Below are positions 8,001 to 17,800 of a DNA stretch of 64,000 nt, piece after piece. The stretch covers positions 1-64,000 of the forward strand of contig JAFXDV010000012.1 in NCBI GenBank assembly GCA_017521125.1, read 5' to 3'. The notes beneath the pieces were generated by a model, which was not told the origin of the DNA, did no database searches, and saw only the letters and a program-made list of their open reading frames with translations. The DNA comes from Clostridia bacterium. GTDB lineage: Bacteria; Bacillota; Clostridia; Oscillospirales; Acutalibacteraceae. How positions within the stretch are numbered: position 1 is the stretch's first letter; every line of letters starts with the position of its first letter. Made by a program: the position numbers and the translations under genes.

Positions 8001-8618
8001 ATGAAAAAAATAGTTTGTATGTTACTGAGTCTTGGAATACTGTTTTCTTTTGCAGGTTGCAAAAATAATGAGGGTGGACAAGACAACCTTGGTACGAGCG
8101 AAACGTCAGTAGAAGAATATGCAAAAAAAGGCCAAATTCCTGAACAAAAATTTGTTCTTGGTGCAGATATCGAAACTGTAAAAAAATATTATTCTGACTT
8201 TGTGTCTCAATACGAACAGGAAAACCCAAATGAAGAAAATACAGGTCATAGCCACGAGGAATTAGAAGCATATTATTTTGATGTAGCTGAGGGCGAAAAA
8301 ACCATTAGAATGGATACCGGTAACACCTCTTTCTTTTACGAGAAGGCCAAGGCAGACAAGGGTGTTTCGGTAATTTCCACAAAGGAAACGGCTTTTGGAT
8401 TTGTACCTGGTTCTACCATCAAGCAGGAGATAGAAATGGCCTTTACTTCAAAAGGAACAACCCTTGAAGCAACGGCGGAAGATATGTATTTTGTTATTCA
8501 AACAGATACAAGTGTAATTTTAAGATACACCTTTGAAAACATTAAATTAGATTTTTATTTTACCGACAATATTTTAATGACAACTGTAATAATGAACACG
8601 CAAAATTGGACAGTATAA
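8001..8618 (+). CDS. Hypothetical lipoprotein
   Basis: I do not recognise the family. The start MKKIVCMLLSLGILFSFAGC is a lipoprotein signal peptide with the lipobox FAGC, lipidated on Cys20. A polar linker (NNEGGQDNLGTSETSVEEY) and a mixed alpha/beta domain of about 170 residues follow, so the product should be anchored on the outer face of the membrane. AGGAG lies inside the end of pncB, 10 bases from the ATG, so it is co-transcribed and perhaps coupled to pncB. An upstream in-frame start at 7962 lacks a site and would bury the signal peptide. The sequence of the linked gene gives no proof of a role in NAD salvage. Confidence 0.82.
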   Translation: MKKIVCMLLSLGILFSFAGCKNNEGGQDNLGTSETSVEEYAKKGQIPEQKFVLGADIETVKKYYSDFVSQYEQENPNEENTGHSHEELEAYYFDVAEGEKTIRMDTGNTSFFYEKAKADKGVSVISTKETAFGFVPGSTIKQEIEMAFTSKGTTLEATAEDMYFVIQTDTSVILRYTFENIKLDFYFTDNILMTTVIMNTQNWTV

Positions 8619-8656
8619 AAAAATTCCGTATGTCAAACTGACATACGGAATTTTTT
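8617..8656. terminator. Bidirectional terminator
   Basis: Long perfect stem (8617-8635 with 8639-8656), 3-nt loop AAC, A run on one side and T run on the other. It overlaps the stop codons of both convergent genes. Confidence 0.92.
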
Positions 8657-9752
8657 ATACGTTAAATCTGAATAACACAATGTCGCCGTCCTGCATTACA
8701 TATTCTTTTCCTTCGCTTCGAACCAAACCTTTTTCCTTTGCGGCAACCATATTGCCACATTCCATAAGAGCATCGAAAGAAACGACCTCGGCACGAATAA
8801 AGCCTCGCTCAAAATCGGTGTGAATTTTTCCTGCGGCCTGAGGAGCCTTAGTTCCCTTAACAATAGTCCACGCCCTAACCTCAGGCTTTCCTGCGGTAAG
8901 ATACGAAATAAGACCTAATAGAGAATAACAGGTTTTAATAAGACGGTCAAGCCCTGAAAGTTCAAGTCCCAAATCAGAAAGGAACATCTCCTTTTCCTCT
9001 GGCTCTAAACCTGCAATTTCTGATTCTAAAGAAGCGCAAATAGGAAGTGTCTCAGCACCTTCGCTATCAGCAATTTCTTTAACAGCTAAATAACGAGTGT
9101 TGGTGTTAATGCCACCGATAAAATCTTCCTCACTCATATTACAAGCATATATAACAGGCTTTAATGAAAGAAGTGCGGTTGTGTTTAAAACCTCTTTCTC
9201 AGTATCGTCATAAGGCTCTACTGCACGGGCAGGAATACCTTGCTCTAAGGACTCCATAAGACGTTTTAAAAAGTCAACCTCGCCTTGCATTTTTTTGTCG
9301 CCCTTTAAAGCCTTGGTAGCTTTATCAAGGCGGCGTTGCACCATTTCCATATCTGAAAAAATAAGTTCTAAATTTATAGTTTCAATATCTCTTTTAGGGT
9401 CAACCGAGCCTTCTACGTGAATAATATCATCATTTTCAAAACAACGAACCACGTGAACAATAGCGTCAACCTCTCTTATGTGAGAAAGGAACTTATTTCC
9501 AAGGCCCTCGCCCTTAGAAGCACCCTTAACAAGACCTGCGATATCAACGAATTCAATAACCGCAGGGGTGTACTTGTCAGGAGAGTACATCTCGGCTAAT
9601 TTATCAAGTCGCTCGTCAGGAACAGCAACCATTCCCACGTTTGGCTCAATGGTGCAAAACGGATAGTTTGCCGACTGAGCGCCTGCATTAGTTATAGCAT
9701 TAAAAAGTGTAGATTTTCCAACGTTGGGAAGTCCTACGATACCAAGTTTCAT
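8655..9752 (-). CDS. ychF: Redox-regulated ATPase YchF
   Basis: Obg-family P-loop NTPase that binds ribosomes and prefers ATP over GTP. G1 is GLPNVGKST (residues 6-14). The base-specificity motif is NMSE in place of NKxD, which is the known basis for ATP use by YchF. A coiled-coil arm (residues about 120-200) and a C-terminal TGS domain follow. 365 residues, normal. AAAGGAG precedes the ATG. It lies 15 bases downstream of the MFS gene on the same strand and probably shares its transcript. Confidence 0.96.
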   Translation of the reverse strand: MKLGIVGLPNVGKSTLFNAITNAGAQSANYPFCTIEPNVGMVAVPDERLDKLAEMYSPDKYTPAVIEFVDIAGLVKGASKGEGLGNKFLSHIREVDAIVHVVRCFENDDIIHVEGSVDPKRDIETINLELIFSDMEMVQRRLDKATKALKGDKKMQGEVDFLKRLMESLEQGIPARAVEPYDDTEKEVLNTTALLSLKPVIYACNMSEEDFIGGINTNTRYLAVKEIADSEGAETLPICASLESEIAGLEPEEKEMFLSDLGLELSGLDRLIKTCYSLLGLISYLTAGKPEVRAWTIVKGTKAPQAAGKIHTDFERGFIRAEVVSFDALMECGNMVAAKEKGLVRSEGKEYVMQDGDIVLFRFNV

Positions 9753-9767
9753 ATATTTTATTCTCCT

Positions 9768-11072
9768 TTAACAAGTGATTTCACATTGTTTATTGTTTTC
9801 CTTATCCAAAATGGCTTTTTTGTCCTTGTATGCCGCACTAATAATAAATTGATATCCAACGAGAACTAATAATATCAATACGGTAAAGAACCAAAAACAA
9901 GGACGGTATGTACCGAAGCGGTCAAAGTATATGTCTGCCAAAGGTGTTCCAAGGCAAAGACCCAACGAATTTGCAGATATTAAAACACCTAAAGCCTTTA
10001 TATATGAGGCAGAACCAAACAAGTCGTTGGTCATTAGCGGTATCATAACTGTCTCTATTGGGGTTGCAAAGGTTGTAAGTATTGAGGCGATCATTGCCAT
10101 AACCATTCCTAATGTGGAGTTGGTTAGAAGTCCCTTTAGCACAAAGGCAAAACAAGCGCAGGTAAGAGACATAATGAGTGTGAAGCGTAAGCCCTTCTTA
10201 TCATATACAATACCTACAATCATCTTTGTAACGGTCAAGAACAAAGATGAAACCGTGACGGTGGTAGCAATATACTGGGAAGGCAATTGCAAATCGGTTA
10301 AATATACAACACTGATGGTGCCGATACACTGCAGACTGATGCCGGTAAGAAATACCATAGCAATTGTTGCGTAAAAATAGGGCTTTCTTTTAAGTGTATT
10401 ATATTGAATACCGTTCCACATTGTGCCACGGGCTTTTTTCACTGACTTTTTGTAAGGCTCGGTTGAGGCGCCAACAGGATGCTCTTTTAAGAAAATTAAA
10501 ATAACAATACTTATAAGTAGGGTAATTGCCGCCGAAAGAAAGTAGGCTTTTCTATAACCAAAGACCTCGCCGTTATTGATAATGGGGGTAATGATTTGAG
10601 CTGCAATTGCTCCGCCAATACCGTTTGCAGACATTACAATTCCTGTGTATTTGCCCACATCCTCTTTGAACCAACGGCGCACAATGGTACCTGCTATCGT
10701 ACTACCCGAAAAAACAATACCAACACCCCAAAGGGCACTACTGATAAACAAATGATAGGCCTGTGTAGCAAGGGCACGGATTAAAACCGAGGCAGTGAGA
10801 CTGGTAAGGCCTACACCCACCATTTTTTTAACGCCAAAACGACCAACAAGGGTGCCGAAATAAAGTGCCGTGATGGTCTGAACAATGAAACGCAAACTCG
10901 TAGTAAGAGAAAAAAGACTGCGCTTTATGTCCAATGCTTCTGTAACCGCCTTTGTATAAAGGCCGGGGTTACTGCTGCAAAAACCAAGACAGATAAACTC
11001 CATTAAAAAGCAAACGGCAAGAATTACCCATTTGTAGTCTTTTCGAATTTTGGAAAGCTTCAATTTCCCCAT
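9768..11072 (-). CDS. MFS transporter (OFA/MCT-like)
   Basis: Twelve-helix major facilitator permease of 434 residues. The N-terminal half contains FGTLVGRFGVKKMVG, the loop 2-3 motif of the superfamily; RRWFKEDVGKYTGIVMSANGIGGA resembles the oxalate/formate antiporter and monocarboxylate group. The central loop is basic (KKSVKKARG) and the C-terminal tail is charged. Substrate unknown, possibly a carboxylate. The start is uncertain: AGGAG directly touches the ATG at 11072, whereas a TTG at 11063 (MKLSKIRKD) would have proper spacing. Confidence 0.85.
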   Translation of the reverse strand: MGKLKLSKIRKDYKWVILAVCFLMEFICLGFCSSNPGLYTKAVTEALDIKRSLFSLTTSLRFIVQTITALYFGTLVGRFGVKKMVGVGLTSLTASVLIRALATQAYHLFISSALWGVGIVFSGSTIAGTIVRRWFKEDVGKYTGIVMSANGIGGAIAAQIITPIINNGEVFGYRKAYFLSAAITLLISIVILIFLKEHPVGASTEPYKKSVKKARGTMWNGIQYNTLKRKPYFYATIAMVFLTGISLQCIGTISVVYLTDLQLPSQYIATTVTVSSLFLTVTKMIVGIVYDKKGLRFTLIMSLTCACFAFVLKGLLTNSTLGMVMAMIASILTTFATPIETVMIPLMTNDLFGSASYIKALGVLISANSLGLCLGTPLADIYFDRFGTYRPCFWFFTVLILLVLVGYQFIISAAYKDKKAILDKENNKQCEITC

Positions 11073-11219
11073 CTCCTATTAAATAAAAATAGCTTTCAAA
11101 AAACATATCACCACTAATTATATAGTTTTTATAACTTTTAATCAAGAAAAAATAAAAAAAACTTTAAAATATTCAAAATATATTATATAATAAAGTAAAA
11201 TATGGGAGGGAGTATAAAG

Positions 11220-12179
11220 ATGGTAGTAGATTATACAGTTGAACTTTCAAGAATAATAAAGGAATATTCCTTGGAGGAACTTTTTGTTCCTGAGGAAGAA
11301 GTACTAATAAAAAATAACGATATCAACAGACCGGGTCTTCAGCTTGGTGGTTATTATGAGTATTTTGATAACACAAGAATTCAGATTATCGGTAAGGCAG
11401 AGGAAAGCTATATTAAGGAACTTGCCGAGGATGAATATACTAACAGGGTAGATAGATTTTTTGCATCAAAGCCTGTTGCGGTAATTATTTCAAGAGGCTT
11501 AGATCTTCCCTCATTTGCAAACTACGCAAAAAAATATAACGTTCCTCTCTTGCGCACCAGTGACAGCACCTCTGCTTTTATGGCTACCCTGATTTCATTT
11601 TTAAATCTCTGGTTAGCGCCAAGAATTACACGCCATGGTGTGCTTGTTGAGGTTTATGGTGAAGGTATTTTAATTTTAGGCGAAAGCGGAGTAGGTAAAT
11701 CTGAAACCGCAATTGAGCTTGTAAAACGAGGACATAGACTTATAGCCGACGATGCAGTAGAAATTCGTAAAGTTTCCAATAAATCTCTGGTTGGTACATC
11801 TCCCAACAATATCCGTCATTTTATTGAACTCAGAGGCATAGGAATTATCAATGTCAGTCGTATTTTTGGTGTGGGTGCCGTAAAACTTACAGAAAAAATT
11901 GATTTTATAATAAACATTGAGCCTTGGGATAATGATAAAATTTACGACAGAATGGGTCTTGATGAGGAAACTACTGAAATTTTGGGAATCGAAATTCCAT
12001 CGGTTACTATTCCTGTAAAGCCTGGTAGAAACTTAGCGGTTATCGTTGAGGTTGCGTCAATGAATAACAGACAGAAAAAACTTGGCTATAATGCCGCTGC
12101 CGACCTTCTTGGAAGACTTGGTATGGCGACAGAAGATAGTCCAAAGACTACTGATACAAGTTTAGATGCGTTTAGATAG
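11220..12179 (+). CDS. hprK: HPr kinase/phosphorylase
   Basis: Phosphorylates and dephosphorylates HPr at Ser46, the sensor step of Firmicute carbon catabolite repression. The N-terminal domain (about residues 1-130) is followed by the kinase domain with P-loop GESGVGKS (154-161) and the signature ELRGIGIINVSRIFG near 200. 319 residues, normal. GGGAGGG lies 9 bases before the ATG at 11220; the earlier ATG at 11202 overlaps that site. It opens a six- to eight-gene collinear run with murB, rapZ, whiA and dnaE, which links sugar sensing to wall synthesis. Confidence 0.97.
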   Translation: MVVDYTVELSRIIKEYSLEELFVPEEEVLIKNNDINRPGLQLGGYYEYFDNTRIQIIGKAEESYIKELAEDEYTNRVDRFFASKPVAVIISRGLDLPSFANYAKKYNVPLLRTSDSTSAFMATLISFLNLWLAPRITRHGVLVEVYGEGILILGESGVGKSETAIELVKRGHRLIADDAVEIRKVSNKSLVGTSPNNIRHFIELRGIGIINVSRIFGVGAVKLTEKIDFIINIEPWDNDKIYDRMGLDEETTEILGIEIPSVTIPVKPGRNLAVIVEVASMNNRQKKLGYNAAADLLGRLGMATEDSPKTTDTSLDAFR

Positions 12180-12188
12180 GGTGATTTT

Positions 12189-13091
12189 GTGTTAAATTTT
12201 GCTTTAGAGCAATTAAAGGAAAACAAAATTGAATTTAAAAGAAATGAGCCTATGAAAAATCACACCTCCTTTAAAATAGGGGGTGTGGCAGACCTTTTCG
12301 TTTTGCCAAAAACAGAGGATGAGTTTTTAAAAACCTTGGGAATCGGCAAAAAAGCAGAGCTTCCTGTAACGGTAGTAGGAAACGGCTCAAACCTTTTAGT
12401 TTCTGATAAGGGGGTAGAGGGGTTAACCCTTTGCACCTTAAAAATGAATACCATAAGTCTTATAAGCGAAGATGAAATTTATGCCGAAACGGGAGCATCC
12501 CTTACTGCCGTTTGTCTTTTCGCATTAAAGCACAGTCTTACAGGACTTGAGTTTGCATATGGCATACCGGGCAGCATAGGTGGAGCTCTCTTTATGAACG
12601 CAGGAGCTTATGGTGGAGAAATGGCAAATGTTGTTTCTTCAGCTAAAAGTATTGATATGGAAGGCAATAGGGTAAATCGTGATATTCACGATTTAAGGTT
12701 GGGATACAGAGAAAGCATTTATAAGCAAAACGGAGAAATTATTACAGGAGTTACCTTCAAACTTAAAAAGGGAGACAAGGCGGAAATTTCCAAGCAGATG
12801 GAAATTTTGATGGGCAAACGCAAAACATCGCAGCCCCTTGAATACCCAAGTGCGGGTAGCACCTTTAAAAGACCTGTAGGATATTATGCCGCCGCCCTTA
12901 TTGATGAGTGCGGACTAAAGGGTCTAACTGTAGGAGACGCTCAGGTTAGCACGAAACACGCAGGTTTTGTTATAAACAAAGAAAACGCATCATGCAAGGA
13001 CGTCTTAGAATTGATTGAAGAAATTCAAAGGCAAGTTTTTTTCAAAAAAGGTGTAAATTTGGATACAGAAGTAATATTCATTGGGAGATAA
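12189..13091 (+). CDS. murB: UDP-N-acetylenolpyruvoylglucosamine reductase
   Basis: FAD- and NADPH-dependent reduction that yields UDP-MurNAc for peptidoglycan. FAD-binding motifs include TVVGNGSNLLVSDKG (about residues 60-74) and GIPGSIGGALFMNAGAYGGE (about 125-144). SAGSTFKRP contains the catalytic serine, and the C-terminal glutamate is in DTEVIFIG. 300 residues, the short type II form. Start is GTG, with AGGGTGA overlapping the hprK stop. MurB sits outside the main wall cluster at 46-58 kb; the hprK-murB-rapZ order is known in Clostridia. Confidence 0.96.
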   Translation: MLNFALEQLKENKIEFKRNEPMKNHTSFKIGGVADLFVLPKTEDEFLKTLGIGKKAELPVTVVGNGSNLLVSDKGVEGLTLCTLKMNTISLISEDEIYAETGASLTAVCLFALKHSLTGLEFAYGIPGSIGGALFMNAGAYGGEMANVVSSAKSIDMEGNRVNRDIHDLRLGYRESIYKQNGEIITGVTFKLKKGDKAEISKQMEILMGKRKTSQPLEYPSAGSTFKRPVGYYAAALIDECGLKGLTVGDAQVSTKHAGFVINKENASCKDVLELIEEIQRQVFFKKGVNLDTEVIFIGR

Positions 13092-13093
13092 AA

Positions 13094-13960
13094 ATGGAAT
13101 TGTTAATTGTAACGGGAATGTCTGGAGGCGGAAAATCTACCGCAGTGAATGCCCTTGAAGATATAGGCTTTTACTGTGTGGATAATGTTCCTCCTAAAAT
13201 AATTCCCTCCTTCATAGACTTATCAAAACATAAAAAAGAAATGCTGAATCGCCTTGCTATTGTAACCGATAGCAGAGGAGGAGAGTTGTTCTCTGACATC
13301 ACTGAAGTTTTAGATAATCTTGACAAAGAGGGTATGAACTATAGAATTATATTTTTCGATACCTCTAACGATGAAATTATCAGAAGATATAAGGAAAACA
13401 GAAGAAGTCACCCTTTACTCGGAGGGGATAATCTTTCTTTAAAGGATGCCATATCAAAGGAAAGGGAAATGCTTTTAGATATTAAAGAAAGAGCCGATTT
13501 TGTAATTGATACAACATATATGGGCTCTGCTCAGTTAAAGCAAAAACTCGCATCTATATTCCTGAGTCCTGACGAAACGGGACTTAGTGTTCAGGTTATG
13601 TCCTTTGGTTTTAAGTATGGATTCGCATCTGAGGCAGACTTGGTGTTTGATGTAAGATGCCTTCCTAACCCTTTTTATGTGCAGAGCTTAAAACATAAAA
13701 CAGGCTTAGATCAAGAGGTTAGAGATTTTGTTCTTTCTAGCGATGAAGCAAAAGAATTTCACAAAAAGATTGTTGACTTCCTTATGTTTTCTCTGCCTCT
13801 TTATAAAAAAGAGGGTAAAAGTAACATAGTAATAGCCTTTGGTTGTACAGGCGGAAAGCATAGGTCGGTAACCTTTGCTGAACTAGTGGCAAAAACCATT
13901 AAAGAAAAAGGCTTTGAAACCCACATAAATCATAAGGATATAGAAAAAAAGTACAGATAG
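13094..13960 (+). CDS. rapZ: RapZ/YvcJ nucleotide-binding adaptor
   Basis: P-loop protein that in E. coli steers RNase E to the GlmZ small RNA and in Bacillus (YvcJ) affects competence and envelope physiology. It shows GMSGGGKST near the N-terminus, the FDVRCLPNPFY motif near residue 190, and GCTGGKHRSV near 255, in the C-terminal metabolite-binding domain. 288 residues. It starts 3 bases after the murB stop and is followed by whiA at 10 bases. yvcK normally lies between rapZ and whiA and is missing here. Confidence 0.95.
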   Translation: MELLIVTGMSGGGKSTAVNALEDIGFYCVDNVPPKIIPSFIDLSKHKKEMLNRLAIVTDSRGGELFSDITEVLDNLDKEGMNYRIIFFDTSNDEIIRRYKENRRSHPLLGGDNLSLKDAISKEREMLLDIKERADFVIDTTYMGSAQLKQKLASIFLSPDETGLSVQVMSFGFKYGFASEADLVFDVRCLPNPFYVQSLKHKTGLDQEVRDFVLSSDEAKEFHKKIVDFLMFSLPLYKKEGKSNIVIAFGCTGGKHRSVTFAELVAKTIKEKGFETHINHKDIEKKYR

Positions 13961-13969
13961 GTAAGAGTT

Positions 13970-14860
13970 ATGTCATTTACAGATGATGTTAAAACCGAAT
14001 TGTGTAACATAAGACCAAACAGTAATTTAATTTTTGCTGAAATGTATGGAATGCTCCTTTTTTGCAGAGCTTTTTCCTTTAACGAAATAAAACTTCAAAC
14101 CACCTCAAAACAGGCGGCGGAAAGATTTGCTTTGCTTTTGCGACAAAGTTTTGACATTTTTGCCGAAACCAAGGTTGGAGGAACCAAAAAGCCTTGTTAT
14201 CGTGTTATAGTTTCAAGCCCTTCTGACAGAAAGAAAATTCTTTTCCATTACGGATATAAACCCACAAGTGAAATTTGTTTAAATAAAAATTTCTTAAAAA
14301 CCGAGGGAAGTATAGGTGCTTTTTTAAGAGGCGTATTTTTATCAGGCGGTGTAATTTCAAACCCTGAAAAAGAATATAGAATAGATTTTAACACAAATAG
14401 CAGGGAATTAGCACAGGAGTTTGGCTGTCTTTTAGAGGAAAAAGGTCTGGTCCTTAAAATGTCTCAAAGGACAAACAGTTACTGTGTTTATTCTAAAAGA
14501 AGTGAAGAAATTGAGGACCTGCTGACAATAATGGGAGCAGGCGGAGAAACACTTAATCTTATAAACATTAAGATTTATAAGAGCGTGAGAAATCGACTTA
14601 ACAGAGTGAATAATTTTGAAACCTCAAATATTTTGAAAACCGCAGATGCGGCATTCGTTCAAAAAACCGCAATTGAAAAATATCAAAAAATGGGAAAACT
14701 CGAAACTCTTCCTGAAGAGCTTTTAGAGGTTGCAATACTAAGACTCGAAAATCCCGATTTATCTCTTTCGGCATTAAGTAAACTTTCAAAAGCAAAGCTT
14801 ACCCGTTCAGGTATTAACCATAGAATGAAAAAACTACTGCAGATAATAAATGAGGAATAA
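13970..14860 (+). CDS. whiA: WhiA sporulation/division regulator
   Basis: DNA-binding protein with a degenerate LAGLIDADG homing-endonuclease fold (about residues 90-210; GAFLRGVFLSGGVISNPEKEY) and a C-terminal helix-turn-helix (LSLSALSKLSKAKLTRSGINHRMKKL). In Actinobacteria it controls sporulation septation; in Firmicutes it is linked to division and chromosome segregation. 296 residues, normal. The ATG follows AGG-type sequence 6-9 bases upstream. It ends 3 bases before dnaE. Confidence 0.95.
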   Translation: MSFTDDVKTELCNIRPNSNLIFAEMYGMLLFCRAFSFNEIKLQTTSKQAAERFALLLRQSFDIFAETKVGGTKKPCYRVIVSSPSDRKKILFHYGYKPTSEICLNKNFLKTEGSIGAFLRGVFLSGGVISNPEKEYRIDFNTNSRELAQEFGCLLEEKGLVLKMSQRTNSYCVYSKRSEEIEDLLTIMGAGGETLNLINIKIYKSVRNRLNRVNNFETSNILKTADAAFVQKTAIEKYQKMGKLETLPEELLEVAILRLENPDLSLSALSKLSKAKLTRSGINHRMKKLLQIINEE

Positions 14861-14862
14861 AA

Positions 14863-17800
14863 ATGGACTTTGTGCATCTACATCTTCATAGTGAATATAG
14901 CCTTCTAGACGGCGCTTGTCGTATAGAAGAACTTTGTCGTGCCGCAAAAGAGGCAGGACAAAAAGCGGTTGCTATAACCGACCACGGTGTAATGTACGGC
15001 GCAGTTCAGTTTTATAAAACCGCTAAAAAAGAGGGCGTAAAACCGATAATCGGATGTGAGGTTTACGTTGCCCCCAATAGCCGTTTTGATAAGGAAAAGG
15101 GAAAAGGCTCAGGCTATAACCATTTGATTTTGCTATGCAAAAACGAAACCGGCTATAAAAACCTTATTAAGATGGTATCTAAGTCTTTTACCGAGGGCTT
15201 TTACTTTAAACCACGTGTGGACAAGCAACTTCTTAAAGAACATAGCGATGGTCTTATAGCACTGTCAGCTTGTCTTGCGGGAGAAATACCCTCGCTTCTT
15301 ATGCGAAACGACTATGAAACTGCAAAAGAATCTGCTCTATGGTATAAAAATACCTTTGGAGAAGGAAATTTTTATTTAGAACTTCAAAACCACGGCATTG
15401 ATGAGCAGATTAAAATAAACCCATTTATAATCAGACTCTCTAAAGAAACAGGAATACCCTTAGTTGCAACCAATGATGTCCATTATGTAAAGAAACAGGA
15501 CTCAAAAATGCAAAAGGTGCTTATTTGCATACAAACCGATAAAAAGCTTAACGAGGACAACCCATTAGCATTTCCTACAGATGAATTTTATCTCAAATCG
15601 GCAGAGGAAATGTATGAGATTTTTTCAGACGTCCCCGAGGCACTGGCTAATACCGTAGAAATAGCAGAGAAATGCAATTTTGATTTTGAATTTGGCAATA
15701 TAAAATTACCCGTTTTTGATATAGGAGATAAGGACCATTTTGAGTTTTTCAAAGAAAAATGCTTTGAAGGACTTTATAAGTATTTGGGCAAAAATCCTCC
15801 TGAGGAGTATGTAACACGTCTAAACTATGAGCTTGATACCATCAACAAGATGGGATACGTTGACTATTATCTTATCGTTCAGGACTTTGTAAATTATGCT
15901 AAAAATTCTGATATACCTGTAGGTCCGGGCAGAGGCTCGGGCGCAGGAAGCCTTGCGGCGTATTGTATAGGAATTACGGGCATTGACCCTATAAAATACA
16001 ATCTGTTCTTTGAAAGATTTTTAAATCCTGAAAGGGTATCTATGCCCGATTTTGATATAGACTTTTGTTATGTGAACAGACAAAAGGTTATAGATTACGT
16101 TATAAAAAAATACGGTAGTGACAGGGTTGCCCAGATAGTAACCTTTGGTACAATGGCGGCAAGAGCGGCGGTAAGAGATGTAGGAAGAGTAATGGATATA
16201 CCATACGCTACGTGTGACCGCACAGCAAAGCTAATTCCAAGAGCTCTTGGTATAACCATAGAAAAAGCAATAGAGGAAACCCCTGACTTAAGGCTGTTAT
16301 ATTCATCAGACGAACAGGTAAAAGAATTACTTGATATGGCTAAAAGGGTAGAGGGAATGCCTCGTCATGCCTCAACACATGCGGCAGGCGTGGTAATATC
16401 TGATCGAGCAGTTTCAGAGTACGTACCTCTGGCTCTCAATGACAGCTCGGCAGTTACCCAATATACAATGACCTGTCTAGATGAACTTGGACTTCTTAAA
16501 ATGGACTTTTTGGGACTCAGAAACCTTACCATTATAAGAGACGCACAAAACCATATAAAAAAGCATACAAAAGATTTTGATATAAACAATATCCCTCTTG
16601 ATGATAAGCCAACCTATGAAATGATGGGCGGAGGCTTTACAGATGGTATTTTCCAGTTTGAATCTGAGGGAATGAAAAATGTTTTAAGACAGTTTAGACC
16701 TGAGAGAATAGAGGACTTAACCGCAATTTTGTCTCTCTACAGACCCGGTCCTATGGACTCTATTCCTAAATATATCCATAACCGCCATAACACACAGGAT
16801 ATAAAATACGATACGCCCCTTTTGAAACCAATTCTTGATGTAACCTACGGCTGTATTGTATATCAGGAACAGGTTATGCAGATTTTCAGAACTCTTGCAG
16901 GTTATTCTCTTGGCAGGGCAGATATTGTGCGCCGTGCCATGTCCAAGAAAAAGCACGACGTAATGAAAAATGAAAAACAGGCGTTTATTTACGGACAAAA
17001 GGATGAAAATGGAAATGTTATCTGTACAGGTGCGGTAAATAATGGAGTGAGCGAAAAGGCGGCAGAAAAGATTTTTGATGAAATGTCGGCATTTAGCTCC
17101 TATGCTTTTAATAAATCTCACGCAGCCGCCTATTCTTTTGTTTCATATCAAACGGCATATTTAAAATGCCATTATCCTAAGGAATATATGTCTGCTCTTA
17201 TGAGCGCAGCCTTGGGCGATACTAATAAAATAGCGTTTTATACTTCCGAGTGTAATAGACTTGGCATCAAAATTTTACCACCTCATGTAAACGAAAGCTT
17301 TGAGGATTTCACTCCGGTTGAAGGCGGCATACGCTTCGGCCTTTGTGCAATTAAAAATATAGGAGATGGCTTTGTCAACCGCCTTATTGAGAATCGTCAG
17401 CAGAATGGCAAATATACCACAATGTACGATTTTTGTATGCGTAATAGCGGACTTGACTTTAACCGCAGAGCATTGGAGGGCCTGATTAAAAGCGGAGCTC
17501 TTGACGGATTAGAGCATAACCGAAAAACAATGCTTTTCGGTGCTGATGCAGTTCTTTCGGCAATAAACGATGAGAAAAAGTACTATTCTTCAGGACAAAT
17601 GGACCTGTTTTCTGAAGATGGAGAGGTACCTCAGTTAACTCTGACTAAGGTGGATGAAATGCCTGATGATATAAAGCTATCAATGGAAAAAGAAGCGACG
17701 GGACTTTATTTGTCAGGTCATCCTATTGCTAAATATCAGGAATATGCTAAGAGTATAAATTCCCCTCAAATTTCTCAGATACTTGCAGGCGCTTTTGAAG

